Origin: Bradyrhizobium diazoefficiens USDA 110
Lineage (GTDB): Bacteria; Pseudomonadota; Alphaproteobacteria; Rhizobiales; Xanthobacteraceae
Assembly: GCF_000011365.1 (NCBI RefSeq)
Contig: NC_004463.1
Location: 2,962,001-3,026,000 of the forward strand
Length of the DNA: 64,000 nt
Direction: 5' to 3'
Of this stretch, positions 43,585 through 52,857 are shown in pieces. The translations under genes were made by a program, and so were the position numbers. The notes below the pieces were generated by a model. That model did not search any database. It was not told where the DNA came from and saw nothing but the letters and a program-made list of their open reading frames with translations. Each line of letters starts with the position of its first letter. Position 1 is the stretch's first letter.

Positions 43585-44865
43585 CTAGCCAAAGGTGTCT
43601 GCCGTGATGGTTTGAAACCAGCGCGCGGCCTCGTCAGCCTCGCGGGCGCGCAGCTCGCGCGGGGCATCGACCGGGCTGGTCGCGCCGCCCTCGACCTCGG
43701 CGTAGATATCGCCTCTGGGTTGGTAGTTGCCGGCGAGCGAGAAGCCGTAACCGGGCGCGACGGTGGTGTAGCAGACACCGGTGAGCCGCGGCGTCTCCGG
43801 GGCGCGGCCTGCGAGCAGGTTGACGATCGCGGCGGCGCAGGCCTTGCCTTGCGCGCTTGCGGCCGACGCCGATTTGGGAATGCCGCCGCCGAGGCAGGCA
43901 TCGCCGATGACGTGGATGTTCGGGACGAGCTTCGACTCGAAAGTTACAGGATCGATCGGGCACCAGCCGGTCGCATCCGCTGCGCCCGCAATCTGGGCGA
44001 GGTGGCCGGCGCGTTGCGGCGGGATGACGTTGGCGACGTCAGGGGTGTAGTTGCCGAACTCGGTGACGATGGTCTTCGTCGAAGCGTCAACGGACGTCAC
44101 GCGGCCGCCTTGCGACAGCCCGATGCGCTCGATCATGTTGCCATAGAGCTCCTTCCAGGCCCGCTCGAACAGCCGCTGCTGGGAGAAGCTATCCTTGGCA
44201 TCGAGGATCAGCACCTTCGCGCGCGGCTTCTTCGTCTTCAGGTAATGCGCGATCAGGCTCGCGCGTTCGTAAGGCGCCGGCGGACAGCGCGAGGGATTGG
44301 CGGGGATCGCAATGGCGACCGTGCCACCGTCTTCCATCGCCTCCAACTGCCGGCGCAGCAGCAGCGTCTGCGCGCCGGCCTTCCAGGCGTGCGGCATCTT
44401 TTCCGACGCCGCCTCGTCGTAGCCGGGCAGGGCTTCGACATGGAAGTCGATGCCGGGCGAGAGCACGAGGCGGTCGTAAGTGAGCGTGGCGCCGTCGGTC
44501 GTCGTGACGCTGCGCCTTTCGGGATCGACGGTTGTTGCCGCCTGGGCAACGACGGTGATGCCTTCGGCGACAAGCTTGTCATAGCCGAACTGCTGCGCCT
44601 CGATCTCGCGCAGGCCTGCGATCACCTCGTTGCTGAACGGGCAGGATATGAAGACCTTGTTCGGCTCGATCAGCGTCACCTGCAATTTGGCGTTGGCGCG
44701 TTTGAGCGCGCGGGCACAGGCCGCGCCGCCAAAGCCGCCGCCGACCACGACGACGCGGCCCGCCGATTGCGCGCGCAGGATTGAAGGTACTGCGTACGAT
44801 GTGGCCGCGGCGGTGATGCCGAGGACGACATTCCGCCGTGTCACCGGCGCATTCATGGGTCTCAT
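43585..44865 (-). CDS. fccB: Flavocytochrome c sulfide dehydrogenase flavoprotein (FccB/SoxF-like)
   Basis: A 426-aa FAD enzyme related to sulfide dehydrogenase. The Tat signal is RRNVVLGITAAATSYAVPSI. The FAD motif is RVVVVGGGFGGAACARALKR, then VFISCPFSNEVIAG with the conserved Cys near the flavin. LTYDRLVLSPGIDF and NIHVIGDACLGGGIPKSASA follow. It would oxidise sulfide or a persulfide in the periplasm and pass electrons to a cytochrome c. No fccA cytochrome gene is adjacent, so SoxX or SoxA may accept the electrons. The start is either 44865 or 44856. Confidence 0.85.
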   Translation of the reverse strand: MRPMNAPVTRRNVVLGITAAATSYAVPSILRAQSAGRVVVVGGGFGGAACARALKRANAKLQVTLIEPNKVFISCPFSNEVIAGLREIEAQQFGYDKLVAEGITVVAQAATTVDPERRSVTTTDGATLTYDRLVLSPGIDFHVEALPGYDEAASEKMPHAWKAGAQTLLLRRQLEAMEDGGTVAIAIPANPSRCPPAPYERASLIAHYLKTKKPRAKVLILDAKDSFSQQRLFERAWKELYGNMIERIGLSQGGRVTSVDASTKTIVTEFGNYTPDVANVIPPQRAGHLAQIAGAADATGWCPIDPVTFESKLVPNIHVIGDACLGGGIPKSASAASAQGKACAAAIVNLLAGRAPETPRLTGVCYTTVAPGYGFSLAGNYQPRGDIYAEVEGGATSPVDAPRELRAREADEAARWFQTITADTFG

Positions 44866-44981
44866 CCGGAAAATGCCGCGGCGGCCGTCGTGGCCGCCGC
44901 GAGTTGTTGCTTGAGCGTGATCTTCTCGGAAAACCGCTTCGCTCTTTGCGCTAACGCGGCCCTTCGGGTCCGGATCATGCT

Positions 44982-47168
44982 CTAGGCGAAGGTGATGTTC
45001 TGGTCGCGCAGCGGAACGGAACGGATGCGCTTGCCGGTCGCGGCGAAGTACGCGTTGAGCACGGCCGGTGCGGCAACGCCGATGGTCGGCTCGCCGACAC
45101 CGCCCCAGAATCCGCCGCTCGGCACCATCACCGATTCCACCTTCGGCATCTCGTTGATGCGCATCGAGTTGTAGGTGTCGAAGTTGGTTTGCTCGATCTT
45201 GCCGTCCTTGACGGTGCAGCCGCCGTAGAACAGCGCGGACAGGCCATAGACGAAGGAGCCCGCGATCTGCCGTTCCACCTGCGCCGGATTGACGACGTAG
45301 CCGGGGTCGGTAGAGGCGACGATGCGGTGCACCTTGATCTTGTTGCCGTCGGTCACCGAGATCTCGGCGGCGCCGGCGACGTAGCTGCCATAGCCCATCA
45401 CCTGCGCGATGCCGCGATAGACGCCTTGCGGCGCCGGCGTGGTCCAGCCGATCTTCTCGGCCACGGCATTGAGCACCGCCAGATGCTTGGGGTGATTGCT
45501 CATCAGCTTGCGGCGGAATTCGAGCGGGTCCTGGCCTGCGGCATGGGCTAGCTCGTCCATGAAGCATTCCATGTAGATCGCGTTGTGATTGACGTTGACG
45601 CCGCGCCAGAAGCCGGGCGGAACGTGCGGATTGCGCATCGCATGCTCGATCAGCAGGTTCGGCACCGAATAGCCGAATGCGGCCTCGCCGGATTGGGCGA
45701 CACCCTGGAACGCGGCCGGATCCATTCCGTTCTGGAGCGCTTCGGGACGAAGCGAGAACAGGATCGACTGTCCCGACAGGCGGTAGTGCAGCGCGACCAG
45801 GTTGTTGTCGGCGTCGAACGCGCCGGTCATCTTGCACTGGGTGATCGGATGATACCTGCCGTGCGCCATGTCCTCTTCGCGCGACCACAACAGCTTGATC
45901 GGCGTGCCTGGCATCTGCTTGGCGATCATGACCGCCTGGCGGACGTAGTCGGTCTGGCCGCGCCGGCCGAAGCCGCCGCCGGGCATCACCTTGTGCACGT
46001 CGCACTTCTCCGCCGGCAGGCCGGAGGCCTCCAGTGTCGCCGCGAAGGCTGCCTCGCCATTCTGCGTGCCGCACCAGACCTCGCATTTCTCCGCCGTGTA
46101 GAGCGCGGTGGCGTTCATCGGCTCCATCGTGGCGTGGTTCTGGTAAGGGTAGTTGTAGACGGCCTCGACCTTCTTGACGGCGCCGGCAATCGCCGCCTTG
46201 GCGTCGCCGTTCTTGTTGCCGACATAGGCCGGCTGCGCGTTGTCGAGGCCTTCCGCCAGCCACTTCGCAATCGACGCGCTGGAGACCTTGGCGTTGTCGC
46301 CCTCGTCCCAGACGATCGGCAGGGCTTCCAGCGCGGTCTTGGCGTGCCACCAGGTATCGGCAACGACCGCGACCGCGGTATCGCCGACCGTGACGACCTT
46401 CTTGACGCCTTTCATGCCGGCGATCTTGGCTTCGTCATAGCTCTTCAGCTTGCCGCCGAACACCGGGCAGTCCTTGATCGCGGCGTTCAGCATGCCCGGC
46501 AGCTTGACGTCGATGCCGTAGACCATCGTGCCGGTGGTCTTGTCGGCGGTGTCGAGGCGCAGCACGCCCTTGCCGATCAGCTTCCAGTCCTTCGGATCCT
46601 TCAGCTTGACGTCGGCCGGCGGCGTCAGCTTGGCCGCAGCCTCGGCGACCTTGCCGTAGGTTGTGGTCCTGCCCGACGGCGTATGGGTGATGACGCTCTT
46701 CGCGGCGGTGCATTCGGATGCCGGCACTTTCCACGAATCGGCGGCGGCCTGGATCAGCATCACGCGCGCGGTGGCGCCGCCCTTGCGGACATAGTCCTGC
46801 GAAGAGCGGATGCCGCGGCTGCCACCGGTCGAGAAATCGCCCCAGACGCGCTTGCGGGCGACGCTCTGGCCGGGTGTCGGATATTCGGTCGAGACCTTCG
46901 ACCAGTCGCATTCGAGTTCCTCGGCGACGAGTTGGGCGAGGCCGGTGAGCGAGCCCTGGCCCATCTCGGAGCGGGCGATGCGGATCACGACGGTGTCGTC
47001 GGGCCTGACCACGACCCAGGCGCCGATTTCGGGCGAGCCGTCGGCTGCGCGCACCACGGCGGGTCCGCCGAAGGGGATATCGAGGCCAATTGCGAGGCCT
47101 GCGCCGACCGCGGCGGTGCCGATGACGAAGGCACGGCGGTTCATCTTGGGAGAGACGTGCTTGTTCAT
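44982..47168 (-). CDS. Periplasmic molybdopterin hydroxylase large subunit (IorB-like)
   Basis: A 728-aa large subunit of the xanthine oxidase family, closest in layout to isoquinoline 1-oxidoreductase beta or membrane aldehyde dehydrogenases. A twin-arginine signal (MNRRAFVIGTAAVGAGLAIG) predicts periplasmic export with the cofactor bound. ARSEMGQGSLTGLAQLVAEE, MPGGGFGRRGQTDYVRQAVM and GGVGEPTIGVAAPAVLNAYF are molybdopterin-binding motifs, the last holding the catalytic Glu. It works with the [2Fe-2S] subunit 11 bp upstream. The substrate (aldehyde or N-heterocycle) is unknown. Confidence 0.92.
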   Translation of the reverse strand: MNKHVSPKMNRRAFVIGTAAVGAGLAIGLDIPFGGPAVVRAADGSPEIGAWVVVRPDDTVVIRIARSEMGQGSLTGLAQLVAEELECDWSKVSTEYPTPGQSVARKRVWGDFSTGGSRGIRSSQDYVRKGGATARVMLIQAAADSWKVPASECTAAKSVITHTPSGRTTTYGKVAEAAAKLTPPADVKLKDPKDWKLIGKGVLRLDTADKTTGTMVYGIDVKLPGMLNAAIKDCPVFGGKLKSYDEAKIAGMKGVKKVVTVGDTAVAVVADTWWHAKTALEALPIVWDEGDNAKVSSASIAKWLAEGLDNAQPAYVGNKNGDAKAAIAGAVKKVEAVYNYPYQNHATMEPMNATALYTAEKCEVWCGTQNGEAAFAATLEASGLPAEKCDVHKVMPGGGFGRRGQTDYVRQAVMIAKQMPGTPIKLLWSREEDMAHGRYHPITQCKMTGAFDADNNLVALHYRLSGQSILFSLRPEALQNGMDPAAFQGVAQSGEAAFGYSVPNLLIEHAMRNPHVPPGFWRGVNVNHNAIYMECFMDELAHAAGQDPLEFRRKLMSNHPKHLAVLNAVAEKIGWTTPAPQGVYRGIAQVMGYGSYVAGAAEISVTDGNKIKVHRIVASTDPGYVVNPAQVERQIAGSFVYGLSALFYGGCTVKDGKIEQTNFDTYNSMRINEMPKVESVMVPSGGFWGGVGEPTIGVAAPAVLNAYFAATGKRIRSVPLRDQNITFA

Positions 47169-47179
47169 GGGGCGGTTCC

Positions 47180-47629
<450 letters not shown>

Positions 47630-47862
47630 CGCAGTCCCCTGATTGGTCCAATCCACCGATTGGACTCAGGGGCGCAATGTGTCCGGCAAATTGGAACTGT
47701 TCAAATCAACAGTCCGCGGGGTGGCCGTCAAAGAGATCGGGGGGCGCCGGGAAGATTGTTGGGTGTTCGGTGTTGCAGTCAATTGCCCGCTCGCGACCGC
47801 GGAGGCGATCGTTCATGAAATGGCCCGTCACAAGCTGAGGGCGTTTGGTGTCGCAAACGAGA

Positions 47863-48090
47863 ATGCGATCCGGATCATCAGCAAAAGACGAGCTCTATCC
47901 CAGTCCGGTCCGCAGCGACATCCGCGCCCTGCTGGCGCGCAATGCCTCGCGGATGGAGAAGGGCTTCGAGACGTTGCGGCAGCATGCCCGCACTGACGCG
48001 CCCGGCCGCTAGTTTCTCGGCGCGTTCTTCGCCTGGTGCAGCGACGTCCTGGCGAGCGGCCGGAAGCTGCTTGCGAGCGAACGCTGCTGA
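47863..48090 (+). pseudogene. Degenerate short open frame with an internal amber codon
   Basis: A frame from ATG 47863 encodes MRSGSSAKDELYPSPVRSDI and continues RALLARNASRMEKGFETLRQ to a TAG at 48010. It then stays open for 25 codons (FLGAFFAWCSDVLASGRKLL and a few more) to TGA at 48088. The coherent amphipathic sequence on both sides suggests one broken small gene. The rest of the interval 47630-48268 shows no supported gene. Confidence 0.3.
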
Positions 48091-48268
48091 TTGCGCGCTT
48101 CGCCGCGGGCCGGGTTCCAGGCGCCAATCCGCGGCTTGGGGCGACGCCCGGCCGTGAACGCCGGTTCCAGGCCCGATCACCGCTGCATTGCGGCGACAGA
48201 TTGTCCCCTTTTGCCGGGATGCAAGACGAGGTCGCTCTGGTACACTGAGTCGAAGCCAGAGGAGTTCC

Positions 48269-49888
48269 ATGGACGTGCCGAGCCCCTGCAACGTGTTGAT
48301 GCTCTACCCGCTGTTCACCGCGGAGTCGTTCTGGAGTTTTGGCGAATCCTGCAAGCTGATGGGCGTGAAGCGCCCCGCCGCTCCCCTCGGCCTGATCACC
48401 GTTGCCGCGATGCTGCCTGCCGACTGGACGGTGCGCCTCATCGACTGCAACACGTCGCCCCTGGGTGACGAGGATCTCGCCTGGGCCGACGTCGTCTTCA
48501 CCGGCGGAATGCTGCCGCAGCAGGCCGACACGCTGCGCCTGATCGAGCTATGCCGCGCGGCGGGCAAGCCGGTGGTCGTCGGCGGCCCCGATCCGACCTC
48601 GAGCCCCCACATCTATGAGAGGGCCGACTTCCGGGTGCTCGGCGAGGCCGAGAGTGTCATCGACGAATTCATCGCGGCCTGGGAGGGCGGTGCGCGCTCC
48701 GGCGTCTTCACTGCGCCGAAATTCCAGGCCGATGTCACCAGGACGCCGGTGCCGCGGTTCGACCTGCTCAAATTCGAAGATTATCTCTATATCGGTGTGC
48801 AGTATTCGCGCGGCTGCCCGTTCACCTGCGAGTTCTGCGACATCATCGAGCTCTACGGACGCGTGCCGCGAACCAAGACGGCCGAGCAGATGTTCGTCGA
48901 GCTCGAGACGCTCTACCGGATGGGCTACCGCGGCCACCTCGACTTCGTCGACGACAATTTCATCGGCAACAAGAAGTCGCTGCGGCTGTTCCTCCCGCAG
49001 CTCGCCGAATGGCAGCGCGCCCACGGCTATCCGTTCGAATTCTCCACCGAAGCCTCGATCAACCTCGCCGACGATCCGGAACTGCTGGAGCAAATGGGGG
49101 CGGCCAATTTCTTCGGCATCTTCGTCGGCATCGAAAGTCCGGATCCGGCGACGCTGGTCGCGATGCGGAAGAAGCAGAACACGCGGCGCAACATCGCCGA
49201 GAGCATCCACAAGATCTACGCCGCCGGCATTCTCGTCACCGCGGGCTTCATCGTCGGCTTCGACAATGAGAAGGTCTCGATGGCGGAGGCCATGATCGAA
49301 TTCATCGAGGAGGCGGCGATCCCCGTCAGCATGGTCGGCCTGCTCTATGCCTTGCCGAACACGCAGCTGACGCGCCGCCTGGAGCGCGAAGGCCGGCTGC
49401 ACCCGGGCCACGATCTGGCGCCGACCATCGGCGCCGATCAGTGCACGGATGGGATCAACTTCGATCCGGTGCGCCCGCTGCGCGACATCCTGATGGATTA
49501 CAAGCGGGTGCTGGAGCGCATCTACAGCCCGGCTGCCTATGCCGGACGCATCGACCGCTTGATGACGCTGCTCGACCGTTCGCGGCAGCGCCACGCGCTT
49601 GCGGAGGGCGATATCCGTGCCAAGCTCGGGGCGATGGAGACGGTGCACCGCGTGGTCACCGCCATTCCCGAGGCGCGCGGGCCGCTCTGGCAGACCTTCA
49701 TGAACTGCGCCAAGCGCGACACGTCATCGGCGCGGATCGCGGTGCAGATGATCGCGGCCTATGCCCATCTCGGTCCGTTCTCGCGCAAGGTCATCGACGC
49801 CATCGACGCGCGCCTTGCCGCGCTGGACGACGAGACCGTCATCCCGGCGGCGACCATCGACGCGACCGCAGCGCGGCACCTGGCCTGA
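48269..49888 (+). CDS. B12-binding domain radical SAM protein (DUF4070 type)
   Basis: A 539-aa enzyme. The N-terminal part (about 1-150) is a cobalamin-binding-like fold, with NVLMLYPLFTAESFWSFGES and GGPDPTSSPHIYERADFRVL. The radical SAM core holds C183-x3-C187-x2-C190 (RGCPFTCEFCDII). VDDNFIGNKKSLRLFLPQLA and GFIVGFDNEKVSMAEAMIEF are typical of the subgroup that includes the hopanoid methylase HpnP. The DUF4070-like C-terminus covers about 390-500. It may be a methylase or another B12-dependent radical enzyme; no substrate can be read from the neighbours. The ATG at 48269 has AGAGGAG upstream; the frame is open from 48188. Confidence 0.85.
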   Translation: MDVPSPCNVLMLYPLFTAESFWSFGESCKLMGVKRPAAPLGLITVAAMLPADWTVRLIDCNTSPLGDEDLAWADVVFTGGMLPQQADTLRLIELCRAAGKPVVVGGPDPTSSPHIYERADFRVLGEAESVIDEFIAAWEGGARSGVFTAPKFQADVTRTPVPRFDLLKFEDYLYIGVQYSRGCPFTCEFCDIIELYGRVPRTKTAEQMFVELETLYRMGYRGHLDFVDDNFIGNKKSLRLFLPQLAEWQRAHGYPFEFSTEASINLADDPELLEQMGAANFFGIFVGIESPDPATLVAMRKKQNTRRNIAESIHKIYAAGILVTAGFIVGFDNEKVSMAEAMIEFIEEAAIPVSMVGLLYALPNTQLTRRLEREGRLHPGHDLAPTIGADQCTDGINFDPVRPLRDILMDYKRVLERIYSPAAYAGRIDRLMTLLDRSRQRHALAEGDIRAKLGAMETVHRVVTAIPEARGPLWQTFMNCAKRDTSSARIAVQMIAAYAHLGPFSRKVIDAIDARLAALDDETVIPAATIDATAARHLA

Positions 49889-49893
49889 AGGCC

Positions 49894-51282
49894 CTACTTC
49901 ACCGCCAGCCGCAGGAAGCTCATCACGCTGCCGAGCGCGGCAAAGCCTGCACCGAGTGCGAGTGCGACGGTCGCGCCGTCGTGACCGGCGAGGGCAAAGC
50001 AGAGCGCCGCGAGCGCAGCCCCCGTCGTCTGTCCGGTCAGGCGCGCGGTGGCGACGATGCCGGAGGCGCTGCCGCTGCGGTGCGGCGGCGCGCTCGACAT
50101 CACCGCCTTCATGTTCGGCGCCTGGAAGAAGCCGAACCCCATGCCGCAGATCACCATCCGCCAGATGATGTCGGCGATGGCGGGATTGGCCGGCAGCATG
50201 GCGAGCAGCGCCATGCCGAGGCCGAGCAGCACGAGGCCGATGCCGCCGAGCAGCCCGACCGCATGCCGGTCCGACAGGCGCCCCGCGATCGGCGCCATGA
50301 TGCCGACCACCAGCGGCCACGGCGTCATGAAGAAGCCGGTCTCGACCTGCGAGCGTCCCAGCACGTCCTCGAAATAGAACGGCAGCGAGACGAAGGCGAG
50401 GCCCTGCACCGCGAAGGAGCACACCGCCGTTGCCGCCGACAGCGCGAACATCGGCCGGCTGAACAAATCGATCGGCAGCATCGGCGCGGGGTGATCGGCG
50501 TGGCGGCGCGTCAGGATGAAGCCGAGCGCGAGGGCCGTGACGAGCTCGATGCCCACGACGACCGGCGACAGATTGTGCGCGGCGCTGCCGATGCCCGTGA
50601 TGAACAGGCCAAGGCAGGCCGACGCCAGGATCGCGCCGAGAAAATCAAAACCGTGATCGGCCCGCGGCGTCTTCGGCAGCATCGCAAAGCCGATGCCAAT
50701 CGCAACGAGGCCGAAGGGAATGTTGACGGCAAACAGCCACGGCCAGGGGCCGAGCGCCAGGATCGCGGAGGCGATCGACGGCCCGAAGGTGAAGGCGGTC
50801 GCGACCACCAGCGCGTTGTGGCCGAAGCCGCGGCCCAGCATCCTTCCGGGATAGACGAAGCGCACCAGCGCCGTGTTGACGCTCATGATGCCGCTGGCCC
50901 CCAGGCCTTGCAGCGTGCGCGCGACCAGCAGGCTGTCCAGCGACCACGCGACCGCGCAGAACAGCGAGGCGATGGTGAACAGGATCAGGCCACCGAGATA
51001 GATGCGCTGGTGCCCGACGATCTCGCCGAGCGCGCCGAGCGGCAAGAGCGTTGCCACCAGCGCGATCTGGTAGACGTTGACGACCCAGACCGACTGCTCC
51101 GGACTGACATGCAGGTCGGCGGCAATGGCGGGCAGCGCGATGTTGGCGATCGCGGTGTCGAGCGAGGCCATCGCCAGAGCGGTGAAGATGGCAGCGATCG
51201 CCCAGCGCCGCTGCGCGGCCGGCAGGCCGTCGGACATGGTGTGGTCGGGCTCGCGCGCGGCGGCAGGTAACGTGATCGTCAT
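49894..51282 (-). CDS. MFS transporter, 14-helix (DHA2-type)
   Basis: A 462-aa exporter-like protein with about 13 to 14 membrane helices. Diagnostic features are SLDTAIANIALPAIAADLHV (the drug:H+ antiporter motif around helix 1), LLPLGALGEIVGHQRIYLGG (motif A) and GASGIMSVNTALVRFVYPGR (motif B region). It probably exports toxic compounds or metabolites. The start is taken at 51282; an upstream in-frame ATG at 51330 adds 16 residues without a clear ribosome site. It is convergent with the radical SAM gene, 5 bp apart. Confidence 0.9.
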   Translation of the reverse strand: MTITLPAAAREPDHTMSDGLPAAQRRWAIAAIFTALAMASLDTAIANIALPAIAADLHVSPEQSVWVVNVYQIALVATLLPLGALGEIVGHQRIYLGGLILFTIASLFCAVAWSLDSLLVARTLQGLGASGIMSVNTALVRFVYPGRMLGRGFGHNALVVATAFTFGPSIASAILALGPWPWLFAVNIPFGLVAIGIGFAMLPKTPRADHGFDFLGAILASACLGLFITGIGSAAHNLSPVVVGIELVTALALGFILTRRHADHPAPMLPIDLFSRPMFALSAATAVCSFAVQGLAFVSLPFYFEDVLGRSQVETGFFMTPWPLVVGIMAPIAGRLSDRHAVGLLGGIGLVLLGLGMALLAMLPANPAIADIIWRMVICGMGFGFFQAPNMKAVMSSAPPHRSGSASGIVATARLTGQTTGAALAALCFALAGHDGATVALALGAGFAALGSVMSFLRLAVK

Positions 51283-51452
51283 TGCGTTAGCGCGTTGCTC
51301 CGGCGGCGTGGCTATGCGGACTTTTGGCATGTACTACGCCGAAGGCCGCTTCCACAGGCATATGCTTGCATGCTGTGTATGCGCGAAGGTGAGGCGATGC
51401 CGCCGGGCTCTGGCGTATGATCGCGCCGGCGCTGCAATTTTGGGGAAACGTC

Positions 51453-52514
51453 ATGCAACTCATCGTTCTGCCCGGTGACGGCATCGGACCGGAGATCACG
51501 ACCGCGACATCGGGTGTGCTGCGCGCGGCCTCGGAGCGCTTCCAGCTCAATCTGCGGCTGGAGGAGCACGCGGTCGGGCACGCGAGCCTGAAGCAGTTCG
51601 GCACGACGGTGCGGCCCGAGCTGCTCGACATCGTCCGCGGCGCCGACGGCCTGATCCTGGGGCCGACCGCGACCTTCGACTTCAAGGACGAGGCGCATGG
51701 CGAGATCAATCCGTCCAGGCACTTCCGCAAGAACCTCGACCTCTACGCCAATGTCAGGCCCGCGCGCACCTATGCCGGGCGGCCAGGCCGCCTCGGCGAT
51801 TTCGACCTCGTGGTGGTGCGCGAGAACACCGAGGGCTTTTACGCCGATCGCAACATGGAGCAGGGCAATGGCGAGATGCTGGTCACGCCTGACGTCGCGA
51901 TCTCGCTGCGCCGGATCACGCGGGCGTGCTGCGAGCGCATCGCGCACGCCGCCTGCCGTCTCGCCATGAAGCGGCGCAGACACCTCACCATCGTGCACAA
52001 GGCCAATGTGCTCAAGATCGGCGACGGGATGTTCCTGGACATCTGTCGCGCGGCGGCGAAGGGCTATGCCGGCCTCGAAGTCGACGACATCCTGGTCGAC
52101 GCCATGATGGCGCATGTCGTGCGCAACCCCGATCGCTTCGACGTCATCGTCGCCACCAACATGTTCGGCGACATCCTGTCCGATCTCACGGCCGAGCTGT
52201 CCGGCAGTCTCGGCCTCGGCGGCTCGCTCAATGTCGGCGACCGCTATGCCATGGCGCAGGCGGCACACGGCTCGGCGCCTGACATCGCCGGGCAGGACGT
52301 CGCCAATCCGGTCTCGCTGATCCTGTCGACGGCCTTGCTGCTGGCCTGGCATGGCGAGAGGAGCGGCGCGGTGCGCTACGAGGAGGCCGCGCGTGCGATC
52401 GAGGCGGCGGTGGCGAAGGCGATCGGCGAGGGCAGGGCAACGCGCGATGTCGGCGGCAGGCTCGGCACGATCGCGGCGGGGGCTGCGATTGCGGAGATCT
52501 TGCAGGGGGCTTGA
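51453..52514 (+). CDS. Isocitrate/isopropylmalate dehydrogenase family protein
   Basis: A 353-aa NAD(P)-dependent beta-decarboxylating dehydrogenase. MQLIVLPGDGIGPEITTATS is the N-terminal motif. Later come VVVRENTEGFYADRNM, TIVHKANVLKIGDGMFLDIC, and the metal/nicotinamide site NMFGDILSDLTAELSGSLGL then HGSAPDIAGQDVANPV. Candidates are 3-isopropylmalate, tartrate or isocitrate-type substrates. This gene is not next to leuCD, so a dedicated paralogue, perhaps tartrate-type, is more likely. GGGGAAA precedes the ATG at 51453. Confidence 0.88.
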   Translation: MQLIVLPGDGIGPEITTATSGVLRAASERFQLNLRLEEHAVGHASLKQFGTTVRPELLDIVRGADGLILGPTATFDFKDEAHGEINPSRHFRKNLDLYANVRPARTYAGRPGRLGDFDLVVVRENTEGFYADRNMEQGNGEMLVTPDVAISLRRITRACCERIAHAACRLAMKRRRHLTIVHKANVLKIGDGMFLDICRAAAKGYAGLEVDDILVDAMMAHVVRNPDRFDVIVATNMFGDILSDLTAELSGSLGLGGSLNVGDRYAMAQAAHGSAPDIAGQDVANPVSLILSTALLLAWHGERSGAVRYEEAARAIEAAVAKAIGEGRATRDVGGRLGTIAAGAAIAEILQGA

Positions 52515-52553
52515 GGTGCTTCGGCGCGTGCTTTCCGGCTCTTTCTTGGGCGA

Positions 52554-52685
52554 AACAAAAAAGTCGAAAAACAACCCCATGCACAGTAGAACACCCCTTG
52601 ATCGATAAGGGATTTTCGCGATGCGTCGCGGCGACATCGGCAGCTGCGATCGCGTTGACCCGTCGGGCAAAACACTGGCAGGATG
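52554..52685 (-). repeat. Dispersed repeat, copy 2 (inverted relative to copy 1)
   Basis: On the minus strand it carries TGTTTTGCCCGACGGGTCAA and CTACTGTGCATGGGGTTGTT, matching the copy at 9151-9262 with one change in the first block. The spacer between the blocks differs in sequence and length. It lies just upstream of the Ca/H antiporter gene. Confidence 0.7.
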
Positions 52686-52857
52686 CGATGCTGGCGGCGA
52701 TCGGGGACTGGGCCATGGCGCGTTCTCGTCACGCGCAATGTGGGCCTCAGACCGCACGGCGGCGCGTCTCCTCCGGCCCACGTTGAGGCAGATCAATACT
52801 CGCCTCGCAGGCCCGCCAGACCCTTCCATCAGCGCATCCATGGAAAGGGCGGCCGAC

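Noticed and set aside
43580..43901. Further extension of the soxX frame upstream
   Set aside because: It runs antisense-like through fccB in another frame and has Arg/Pro/Ala-rich composition.
44865..46350. Extension of the fccB frame to 46350 into the molybdenum hydroxylase gene
   Set aside because: It lies out of frame within a confident gene; the Tat signal and family start fit 44865 or 44856.
49441..51270. Plus-strand frame of 609 codons opposite the MFS gene
   Set aside because: Low-complexity Arg/His/Asp-rich translation overlapping both the radical SAM gene and the antisense of the transporter.
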